The notes under the pieces were generated by a model. The model was not told the origin of the DNA. It did no database searches and worked only from the letters and a program-made list of their open reading frames with translations. A stretch of DNA of 40,300 nucleotides from an uncultured Mycoplasmatota bacterium (GTDB lineage: Bacteria; Bacillota_I; Bacilli_A; RF39; UBA660): positions 1 through 40,300 of the forward strand of contig CANAXT010000008.1 of NCBI GenBank assembly GCA_947365915.1, given 5' to 3'. This document shows positions 8,485 through 17,760 of the stretch, piece after piece (the stretch's first letter is position 1; every line of letters begins with the position of its first letter). The position numbers were made by a program, and so were the translations under genes.

Positions 8485-9816
8485 ATGTTTAGTGACAAAA
8501 AGATATATATGATGGGTATGGCTAGAAGTGGATATGAAGCTGCTAAACTTCTTTCACAATATGGAAATGAAATCGTGATTACTGATGGAAAGGAACAGGA
8601 TTTAAATCAAGTTTCTGAATTGGAATCATTGGGAGTTCAAGTGATTATTACCTCACATCAAGAGAATTATTTGAATGAAACATTTGATTATGTGATTAAA
8701 AATCCAGGTATTCGATTTGATATGCCTTGTATAAAAAAAGCGGAAGAGTTGGGAATTCCAGTCATTAATGAAGTAGAATTGGCTTTTCATTTTCTTCCTA
8801 AAAATGTGCACATTATTGCAGTAACAGGATCGAATGGGAAAACAACGACAACAACTCTTATTTATGAGTTTTTAAGAGCGATGGGAGTACCTGTTCATTT
8901 GGGTGGAAATATTGGTTTTCCGATGTGTTCTTTGATTTATGATATCAAAGAAAATGATTATTTGGTGCTTGAAGTTTCTGCTCAACAGCTACATGATATG
9001 TATGATTTTAAAACAGAAGTTAGTGTTCTTACTAATTTAACTCCTGTTCATTTGGATTTCTTTGGAACTTATGAATATTATCAATCAATGAAAAAGAAAA
9101 TTTTTAATCATCATGATAAACAATGTTTGGCTATTATTAATATGGATGATAAAGTAGAAATGGAATTGACTAGTGATATTTCATCTACTAAGCAATATTT
9201 TTCATTACAAAATGAGGCTCAGGTTTATTTGCGTGATGATGCGATTTATTATGGTGGTGAAAAAGTGATTGATGTGAATGATATTCGTGTTCAGGGAAAC
9301 CATAATTATCAAAATATTATGTGTGCGATTTTAGCGACTAAACGGTTTGGTATTGAAAATGAAACGATCAAAGAGGTATTAATGCAATTTGCTGGAGTGG
9401 AACATCGGATGGAATTTGTTTCTAAAATCAATGGTAGAGAATTTTATAATGATTCTAAAGCGACAAATGTAAAATCAACTGAGATCGCACTTGGTGCTTT
9501 TAAAAGACCTGTTATTTTGTTACTCGGTGGACTTGATAGAGGTCATTCGTTTGATGACTTGAAAGATGATATGGATTATGTGAAATGTGTTATTTGTTAT
9601 GGAGAAACCAAAGATCGAATTAAAACATTTTGTGATTCTATTCATGTGGACTCTAATGTTGTAAATACCCTTGAAGAAGCTATAAAAGTTGCTTATCATA
9701 TTTCTGAGGATGGAGATGTAATTTTGTTATCACCTGCTTGTGCTTCTTGGGATCAATACAAGTGTTTTGAAGATCGTGGAAATGAATTTAAAAGAGTGGT
9801 TGATACTTTAGAGTAG
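8485..9816 (+). CDS. murD: UDP-N-acetylmuramoyl-L-alanine--D-glutamate ligase
   Basis: VTGSNGKTTTTTLIYEFL, HRMEFV, NDSKATNVKSTEIAL, LLGGLDRG, LLSPACASWDQYKCFEDRGNEFK; SD AAGGAAGG before ATG 8485. Confidence 0.95.
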   Translation: MFSDKKIYMMGMARSGYEAAKLLSQYGNEIVITDGKEQDLNQVSELESLGVQVIITSHQENYLNETFDYVIKNPGIRFDMPCIKKAEELGIPVINEVELAFHFLPKNVHIIAVTGSNGKTTTTTLIYEFLRAMGVPVHLGGNIGFPMCSLIYDIKENDYLVLEVSAQQLHDMYDFKTEVSVLTNLTPVHLDFFGTYEYYQSMKKKIFNHHDKQCLAIINMDDKVEMELTSDISSTKQYFSLQNEAQVYLRDDAIYYGGEKVIDVNDIRVQGNHNYQNIMCAILATKRFGIENETIKEVLMQFAGVEHRMEFVSKINGREFYNDSKATNVKSTEIALGAFKRPVILLLGGLDRGHSFDDLKDDMDYVKCVICYGETKDRIKTFCDSIHVDSNVVNTLEEAIKVAYHISEDGDVILLSPACASWDQYKCFEDRGNEFKRVVDTLE

Positions 9817-9851
9817 TACTATCACTTTTTTTCTGATATAATAAAACATAG

Positions 9852-11093
<1,242 letters not shown>

Positions 11094-11187
11094 TATTTCT
11101 TGTAAAATTTGTGTAAAAAAGAGAAATTCTATTTTTCTTTTTTTTTTTTTTTAGTATAATAAAAGTAGTCAGTCTAGGAGGTATATC

Positions 11188-13404
11188 ATGGCGAAGAAGA
11201 AAAAACGAAAAGAGGAAAAAAAGAATAAGACGGGTTATGAAATTGAACTTGTTGGGTTGTTATTAATTATTGCATCCATTATTGGTTTTTGTGCGTATGG
11301 ACCTTTAGGAGCACTCATTCGTTCATTTTTTATCTTTCTTTTTGGAACTTGGTATGGGTTGCTTTTTTTAGCTGTGTTTATTGTTGGTATTTATATGATT
11401 ATAAAGAGAAGTAAACCAAATTTTTTTACTTCTAAGTTGTTTGGTTTATATATTATTGTTATTGGAATTCTTATTATGGCGCATACAAATTATTTGTCAG
11501 GAAATGATTTAAAAGGTTTTGATGTGATTAAGGAAACGATTACGAATTTTTTTGATGCTACTACAAAGGTTCGTAGTGCGCAAGGTGGCGGAATTATTGG
11601 GGCTTTGTTTTCTCTTTTGTTTGTAAATTTAGTTGATTTAAAGGGAACTACGATTGTGGTATGGACAATGATTATTTGTGGAACGGTGATGTTTACGGGA
11701 GTTTCAATTTGGGATTTTGTTCAAACTCTTAAGAAAAAAGCGCAAAGTACATTAGCTCATAAGCAGGAGGTAAAAGAAAAACATCGAATTGAAAAAATTG
11801 AAAAACAGGCAGAAAAAGAGGAAGAGGAACCAAATGAAGAGGTTGAAGATAAGGTAGTAGTTTCTAGTGTAGAGGAATTGATTCATGTTCCAGATACGAA
11901 GAAAGAATCTACTGAGTCCGAGGTGGCAATTAATGATGGGGAAGAGTATTATATTAACGAATGTTATAAGTTTCCTCCTATGAATTTGCTTTCAAAGCCA
12001 ACCAAAGGAAATAATAAAGAAAATCAAAATGCGATTAAGGATAATGTTGTGATTTTAGAGCAAGTACTCAAAGACTTTGGAATTGAAGGGAAAACAGTTG
12101 CTGCCAATATTGGTCCTGCGGTTACTCAATATGAGCTAGAAATTAAAGCAGGTACAAAAGTAAGTAAAATTTTAAGTATTCATAGGGAAATTGCGTTGGC
12201 ACTTGCTGCAAAGGAGGTTCGTATTGAAGCTCCGATTCCTGGGAAAAAGACGATTGGAATTGAAATTCCTAATAAAAAGTCTATTCCAGTTTGTGTCAGA
12301 GAAGTGTTGGAATCTGTTCCTAAAACATTCGAAAATAGTAAGTTGCTTGCTGTTTTAGGACGTGATATTATGGGAAAACCACAATGGATGGAAATTAATA
12401 AAACACCACATCTTTTGGTTGCGGGTTCTACTGGAAGTGGTAAATCGGTTTGTATTAATAGTTTGATTGTTTCTATTTTAATGAGAGCAAAACCAGAAGA
12501 GGCTAAATTGGTGTTAGTGGATCCGAAAAAGGTTGAACTTTCTATGTATAATGGAGTACCTCATTTATTAACGCCAGTAGTAACTGATCCTAAGAAAGCC
12601 AATATTGTTCTTAAGAAAATGGTTGTGGAAATGGAACGAAGATATGAGGCTTTTGAGGAATCAGGAACGAAGAATATTGCGGGTTATAATGATTATATTG
12701 ATAAAAAAAATGAAGGGGTTCCAGAACGTGATCAAATGCGAAAGCTTCCTTATATTGTGGTCATTATTGATGAGCTTGCTGATTTGATGTTGGTGGCAGC
12801 GAAGGAAGTAGAAGATTCTATTATGCGTATTACTCAGATGGCGCGTGCGGCTGGAATTCATTTGATTGTTGCGACACAAAGACCATCTACGGATGTTATT
12901 ACGGGGGTTGTCAAAGCAAATATTCCGTCTCGAATTTCTTTTGCAGTATCTAGTAGTATTGATTCTAGAACGATATTAGATATGACTGGTGCTGAAAAGT
13001 TGCTTGGAAAGGGAGATATGTTGTTTAAACCTCAAGGAGAGAATATTCCAATACGTATTCAAGGAACGTTTATTTCTGATGATGAAATTAAAGCTGTGGT
13101 AGATTATGTTTGTACACAACAAAAGGCTCGTTATGATGATACTTTGACTATGGATGAAGAGGAGAAGAATGCAACTACTATGGTAGAAGATGGTGGTGAG
13201 GATGAACCTTTGTATAATGATATTGTAGAATTTGTAATTACACAAGGGAAAGCAAGTGCTTCTTTATTACAACGTCGTTTCCGTCTTGGTTATAATCGGG
13301 CTGCTCGGTGTATTGATTTATTAGAGGAACGTGGAATTATTGGTCCAAGTAATGGTTCAAAACCTAGAGAGGTCTTGGTAAAATTAGAGGAAGATAGTGA
13401 GTAG
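11188..13404 (+). CDS. ftsK: DNA translocase FtsK/SpoIIIE family
   Basis: N-terminal TM segments; LVAGSTGSGKSVCIN Walker A; VIIDELADLM Walker B; QMARAAGIHLIVATQRPS; C-terminal gamma-like domain SASLLQRRFRLGYNRAARCIDLLEERGIIGP. Confidence 0.96.
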   Translation: MAKKKKRKEEKKNKTGYEIELVGLLLIIASIIGFCAYGPLGALIRSFFIFLFGTWYGLLFLAVFIVGIYMIIKRSKPNFFTSKLFGLYIIVIGILIMAHTNYLSGNDLKGFDVIKETITNFFDATTKVRSAQGGGIIGALFSLLFVNLVDLKGTTIVVWTMIICGTVMFTGVSIWDFVQTLKKKAQSTLAHKQEVKEKHRIEKIEKQAEKEEEEPNEEVEDKVVVSSVEELIHVPDTKKESTESEVAINDGEEYYINECYKFPPMNLLSKPTKGNNKENQNAIKDNVVILEQVLKDFGIEGKTVAANIGPAVTQYELEIKAGTKVSKILSIHREIALALAAKEVRIEAPIPGKKTIGIEIPNKKSIPVCVREVLESVPKTFENSKLLAVLGRDIMGKPQWMEINKTPHLLVAGSTGSGKSVCINSLIVSILMRAKPEEAKLVLVDPKKVELSMYNGVPHLLTPVVTDPKKANIVLKKMVVEMERRYEAFEESGTKNIAGYNDYIDKKNEGVPERDQMRKLPYIVVIIDELADLMLVAAKEVEDSIMRITQMARAAGIHLIVATQRPSTDVITGVVKANIPSRISFAVSSSIDSRTILDMTGAEKLLGKGDMLFKPQGENIPIRIQGTFISDDEIKAVVDYVCTQQKARYDDTLTMDEEEKNATTMVEDGGEDEPLYNDIVEFVITQGKASASLLQRRFRLGYNRAARCIDLLEERGIIGPSNGSKPREVLVKLEEDSE

Positions 13405-14115
13405 ATGCAACGGTATTTTGGTGTTCGTAAAATAGATTCTATGATGTATTTAGAACCTAGTGATTTATATCATATTCAAACAGTTATGAGAATGAAGGAA
13501 CATGACACTATTGAAGTTGTCTATGAAAAGGAATTGTTTCTTTGTTCGATCCATTATGAAAAAGGCGAGGTTTTTATTGAGGTTGTTAAACAATTGGAAG
13601 TAAAACAAGATTTTATGAAGCATGTTGTTCTTGTTATTCCACTTTTGAAAGAACAAAAAATGGATTTGATTTTACAAAAAGCAACAGAGCTTGGTGTTAG
13701 TGAGATTGTGCCAGTTGAGATGAAACGTTCTGTTGTAAAGGTTCATGATAAGAAGGAGAAAAAGTTAGAGCGTTGGAATCGTATTGTAAAGGAAGCGAGT
13801 GAGCAATCAATGCGTTATATTGTTCCTATTATTCATCCTATTACGACTTTTGGGGAGGTTGAAAAATTAGAAGGGTTAAAAGTTATTTGTAGTACCCGTG
13901 AAAATAAAAAGACTTTTAAAAATCTTTTGCAAACTGTGTCAAAATATGATAAACTGATTATAGTGATAGGACCAGAAGGAGGAATTGATCCAAGTGAGGA
14001 GGATTCGCTTTCTTGTCATGGATTTATTCCAGTGACTTTAGGTCCTAGAATTATGAGAGTGGAAACTGTTCCAATTTATGTACTAAGTGTATTAAATTAT
14101 GAATATATGGAGTGA
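13405..14115 (+). CDS. rsmE: 16S rRNA (uracil(1498)-N(3))-methyltransferase
   Basis: KEQKMDLILQKATELGVSEIVPVEMKRS, IGPEGGI, LGPRIMRVETVPIYVLS; ATG directly follows the ftsK stop. Confidence 0.93.
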   Translation: MQRYFGVRKIDSMMYLEPSDLYHIQTVMRMKEHDTIEVVYEKELFLCSIHYEKGEVFIEVVKQLEVKQDFMKHVVLVIPLLKEQKMDLILQKATELGVSEIVPVEMKRSVVKVHDKKEKKLERWNRIVKEASEQSMRYIVPIIHPITTFGEVEKLEGLKVICSTRENKKTFKNLLQTVSKYDKLIIVIGPEGGIDPSEEDSLSCHGFIPVTLGPRIMRVETVPIYVLSVLNYEYME

Positions 14116-14120
14116 TCAAT

Positions 14121-14813
14121 ATGAAATGGATAGAAAACTTTATGAGTAATCAATTTTTGTTTTATAGTTTTTTAGCGATCCTTTGTATCGGTTCTATTAT
14201 TTTGTTTACATTAATTTATATGGATCGAAAGAATATTAAATTATTTAAAAATGAAGAAAAAAATTGGATTAAAGAATTGGAAGATGCAGAAGAGGAAGTA
14301 AAGATTACGCAGATTCATGAAGAGGAAGAAAAGCCGAAAGCCAATTTGGAAGAAGTGTTAGAAAAGATGCAAGCAGATTTGGATAAAAAGGAAGATGTGG
14401 CTGCTATTTTTGAGCAAGAACAAGAGGAAAAAGCCATTATTAGTTATCAGGAATTATTACAAAGTAAAAATAAAACAAGTACGGCAAGTAATAAAGAGTT
14501 ACTTTCTGTTATTGAAAAAATAGAGTCTGGTAGTAAAGAAAAACCAAAAGATGATTCTTTTGAAGATTTTTTTACAGAACCAATTTCGGCAATTCCAGAG
14601 GAAGAGCCAAAACGATTTAAGACAACAGATTTTATTTCACCAGTGTATGGTAAGATCGATAATCAAATCCACTATCCGAAGATTCCAAATTTTAATGAGT
14701 TAAATCAAACTGGAACTTCTTTGGAGCAAAGACTTGATCTTGAGACGAGTGAGATGGATCATAATGATGCGTTCTTAAATGCTTTGAAAGAATTTAGAAG
14801 TCATTTAGAATAA
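14121..14813 (+). CDS. hypothetical membrane-anchored protein with acidic low-complexity cytosolic region
   Basis: Single N-terminal TM (FLFYSFLAILCIGSIILFTLIYM) then a Glu/Lys-rich region. Confidence 0.6.
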   Translation: MKWIENFMSNQFLFYSFLAILCIGSIILFTLIYMDRKNIKLFKNEEKNWIKELEDAEEEVKITQIHEEEEKPKANLEEVLEKMQADLDKKEDVAAIFEQEQEEKAIISYQELLQSKNKTSTASNKELLSVIEKIESGSKEKPKDDSFEDFFTEPISAIPEEEPKRFKTTDFISPVYGKIDNQIHYPKIPNFNELNQTGTSLEQRLDLETSEMDHNDAFLNALKEFRSHLE

Positions 14814-14831
14814 GCCTTTGGCTTATTTTTT
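14809..14831 (+). terminator. rho-independent terminator between the membrane-protein gene and mtaB
   Basis: AATAAGCC-TTT-GGCTTATT followed by TTTT; includes the TAA stop of the upstream gene. Confidence 0.85.
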
Positions 14832-14847
14832 GAAAAGAGGAAGTTTT

Positions 14848-16110
14848 ATGAAATTTTTTATTTATACATTAGGATGTAAAGTCAATACGTATGAAAGTAA
14901 TGTGATGGCTGATGCTTTAAAGAATGCTGGTTTTGTAGAATCAGAAGATTCAGAAGCGGATATTTATATTATTAATACTTGTACAGTTACGAATACAGCT
15001 GATCATAAATCGATGAAGATGGTACGTCATGCAATGAGACAAAATAAAGATGCTATTATTGTTGTTACTGGTTGTATGTCTCAGACTGGTGAAGTAATGG
15101 ATGGTGTTGATATTGTTCTTGGAAATAAGGGAAAATCAAAGATCGTGGATTATATTCGGGAATATCAGGAGAAAAGATCTCAGATTATTGCTGATAAAGA
15201 TTTGTCTCATCCAGTGTTTGAACCAATGCGATTAAATAATTTTAACCGAACGAGAGCATTTGTGAAAATACAGGATGGATGTAATAATTTCTGTTCTTAT
15301 TGCATTATTCCTTATTCTAGAGGAGATGTGAGAAGTAAGGCAAGAGAAGATGTATTAGAAGAGATTACTAGTTTGGTTCATAATGGACATCATGAAGTTG
15401 TGTTAACGGGAATTCATACTGGAAATTATGGTGTTGATTTTGAAAATTATCATTTTTCAGATTTGCTTTATGATATTATTCAAATAGAGGGATTAAAACG
15501 ACTTCGTATTTCTTCTATTGAAATGAATGAGTTAAATGATGCTGTTTTGGATATTATGAAAAATAGTAGTATTTTAGTGGATCATTTACATATTCCTTTA
15601 CAATCTGGTAGTGATACAATATTGAAGGCTATGAATCGGAAATATTTAAAACATGATTTTATTCGGAAAATAGAGGAGATTCGGAAGATTCGACCAGAAA
15701 TATCGATTACGACGGATGTAATTGTTGGTTTTCCGGGGGAAACAGAGGAATTGTTTGAAGAGACGATTGATACGATTCGAAGAATTCATTTTTCTAAGAT
15801 TCATGTTTTTCCATATTCTAGAAGAAAGGGAACGAAGGCAGATTTGATGGAGAATCAGGTTCCAGAGGATATTAAGAAAAAAAGAGTTAAGGAATTGTTA
15901 ACTATTTCAAAGGAGTTAGAGCAGTCTTATTTTGAAAAGTTTGTTGGAAGAGAAGTTTCTTTTATTCCAGAAGTTTTAAAAAATGGTTATATTATTGGGC
16001 ATACTGGAAATAATTTATTGGTAAAAAAAGAGGGAGATTCTATTTGTGATCATGAAGAAATATGTGGTAAAATTGTGAAAGTTGAATATCCTTATGTAAT
16101 CATGGAATAA
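14848..16110 (+). CDS. mtaB: tRNA (N6-threonylcarbamoyladenosine(37)-C2)-methylthiotransferase
   Basis: FIYTLGCKVNTYESN, CTVTNTADHKS, QDGCNNFCSYCIIPYSRG radical SAM CxxxCxxC, PLQSGSD, VGFPGET. Start at ATG 14848 with SD AGAGGAAG, not the track's 14818. Confidence 0.95.
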   Translation: MKFFIYTLGCKVNTYESNVMADALKNAGFVESEDSEADIYIINTCTVTNTADHKSMKMVRHAMRQNKDAIIVVTGCMSQTGEVMDGVDIVLGNKGKSKIVDYIREYQEKRSQIIADKDLSHPVFEPMRLNNFNRTRAFVKIQDGCNNFCSYCIIPYSRGDVRSKAREDVLEEITSLVHNGHHEVVLTGIHTGNYGVDFENYHFSDLLYDIIQIEGLKRLRISSIEMNELNDAVLDIMKNSSILVDHLHIPLQSGSDTILKAMNRKYLKHDFIRKIEEIRKIRPEISITTDVIVGFPGETEELFEETIDTIRRIHFSKIHVFPYSRRKGTKADLMENQVPEDIKKKRVKELLTISKELEQSYFEKFVGREVSFIPEVLKNGYIIGHTGNNLLVKKEGDSICDHEEICGKIVKVEYPYVIME

Positions 16111-16115
16111 TAGTA

Positions 16116-16144
16116 TTGACAACTTGGATTTATACTTGTAAACT
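16116..16144 (+). promoter_or_regulatory. sigmaA-type promoter
   Basis: TTGACA (16116-16121), 17-bp spacer, TAAACT (16139-16144), upstream of the 16170 ORF. Confidence 0.6.
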
Positions 16145-16169
16145 GGTATCGTAGAGTGAGGTAATTGTA

Positions 16170-16511
16170 ATGAAAGAGCAAATGATGACAGTTGATTTTG
16201 GTTCAAAAGTAAGTGTTTCGTTTCATGGTCAAAATGCACTTATGAGTAAGGAATATCTTCTTTTTTCATTGGAACAGCAAATTGCTTTAAAAGGATTTAT
16301 TGTGAATGATCAGTTGTCAAGGGAAGATGTGGGGGATTTTATTTATTATCAATTTCTTTATTTTGATGGATATGTTTCTAGAAAAGTTCAAATAAAGGTA
16401 CCAAAAGGGGATTCTGAATCTGTTCGAAGTATGGATTTGATTCGACTTCGATTGGGTCAAAAGCAGTTAGCTAATTTAGAAAAACCTAAAGAATTATTTT
16501 ATGAATTATAA
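16170..16511 (+). CDS. hypothetical protein (113 aa)
   Basis: ORF with SD-like GAGGTAA and an upstream promoter; no family recognised. Confidence 0.6.
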   Translation: MKEQMMTVDFGSKVSVSFHGQNALMSKEYLLFSLEQQIALKGFIVNDQLSREDVGDFIYYQFLYFDGYVSRKVQIKVPKGDSESVRSMDLIRLRLGQKQLANLEKPKELFYEL

Positions 16512-16538
16512 AAGATCTTAGTTTTTGCTAAGGTCTTT
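16511..16538. terminator. bidirectional terminator between convergent genes
   Basis: AAAGATCTTAG-TTTTTG-CTAAGGTCTTT hairpin (one G-T wobble). Confidence 0.75.
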
Positions 16539-17495
16539 CTCTATGTGTTCCACTTGTTTTTTTGATAATCCTGTAATTTTCATAATTGTTTTTATATCAA
16601 AATTTTCTTTGATCATATTCTTTACTGTTTCTCGATTTTGTTGTGCAATTCCTCGTTCAATTCCTTGTTCAATGCCTTGTTCAATTCCTTGTTCGATTCC
16701 CTCTGAAATTCCTTGAGATAATCCTTCAGAATGTCCCTGTTCAAATCCTTTTATTCTAGCTTCTTCTATAAAGGTATTTTGTTCCAATACTTTTTTAGGT
16801 AGTTCCATAAATAGTCCTACGATTTCTTCATCTTTGCTATATTTGTCTATTTCGTCAATTAACTTCTCATTTGATTCTTTACTCATTAAATCATCACCAA
16901 TCGCTTCCTTTAATTCTTTCTCAGTTGTTGCTGTAAATGTTTTACACCATTTCATGATTCTCTCATCTTTACTAGTATACCATAGTTTTGATCCTAGTAC
17001 CATATCTATGATATCGATTTGGAATTTTTTTGATAGGATTTCTCCTTTTTCATTGGTTAGAAAATATGATTCTTTGATGTCTTTTTCGTTACATCTAAAG
17101 TTGTTTAGCTGAATTTGTAAGGTTCTTTCGATATGTGTATAATTATTATCTCCATATTTTAGTTGTCTTCCATGAATACTACAAGCGGATACTAGATTTC
17201 TTTCTGTGATATATTCTGATCCACGGTTGGATAGTTCAATATTGATTTTTTCTTGTCCAAAACGGATGACTAAATCGACTTGGATATTTTTATCTTTTTT
17301 GTGCTCAAGTTTTAAATTTCTAGGTTGTATGGTTACATTTCCTTTGATTTTATTATATGGGATTTTTAGATAATCTGATAGAAAGTATTCTATTAAGTCT
17401 ATATTGTCTGGATTATTAAATATGGCAGTAAATACATAATCAAATGAGAGAGGTACGATTTCTCCTGGAGCTAATTCTTGTTTTCTTTTATTCAT
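16518..17495 (-). CDS. Rpn family recombination-promoting nuclease / PD-(D/E)XK nuclease family putative transposase
   Basis: PLSFDYVFTAIFNNPDNIDLIEYFLSDYL, QVDLVIRFGQEKINIELSN, C-terminal SEGISEGIEQGIEQGIEQGIERGI repeats; strong SD AAAGGAGG before ATG 17495. Confidence 0.85.
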   Translation of the reverse strand: MNKRKQELAPGEIVPLSFDYVFTAIFNNPDNIDLIEYFLSDYLKIPYNKIKGNVTIQPRNLKLEHKKDKNIQVDLVIRFGQEKINIELSNRGSEYITERNLVSACSIHGRQLKYGDNNYTHIERTLQIQLNNFRCNEKDIKESYFLTNEKGEILSKKFQIDIIDMVLGSKLWYTSKDERIMKWCKTFTATTEKELKEAIGDDLMSKESNEKLIDEIDKYSKDEEIVGLFMELPKKVLEQNTFIEEARIKGFEQGHSEGLSQGISEGIEQGIEQGIEQGIERGIAQQNRETVKNMIKENFDIKTIMKITGLSKKQVEHIEKDLSKN

Positions 17496-17710
17496 GATGC
17501 TCCTCCTTTCGGATACTAGATTATCATTTAGAAATAAAGAAAGCAAATGATACTTTTTCAAAATCTGTTTTATTTTATTATTCAATTTTTTCAATTTTGT
17601 TTATCAAATTTTATTTAATTGATTTTCTAATTGTTTATAAAATATAAGGTTTGTGATTATTGATAATTGTAATTAAATTATATTTTCTATTGTTTTTCTT
17701 TTTAAAACCA

Positions 17711-17739
17711 TTGACGAACAAATGTATTGATGATATACT
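17711..17739 (+). promoter_or_regulatory. sigmaA-type promoter of recD2
   Basis: TTGACG, 17-bp spacer, TATACT, just upstream of ATG 17761. Confidence 0.65.
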
Positions 17740-17760
17740 AGAAACGAAGTTGGTGGTAAA

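Noticed and set aside
12661-13245. Minus-strand ORFs inside ftsK (72 and 89 aa)
   Set aside because: Overlap the conserved ATPase and gamma domains of FtsK; no RBS or recognisable product.
16651-16710. Possible CRISPR-like direct repeats
   Set aside because: Contiguous 12-bp units with no spacers, in frame within the Rpn-type gene; a coding tandem repeat, not CRISPR.
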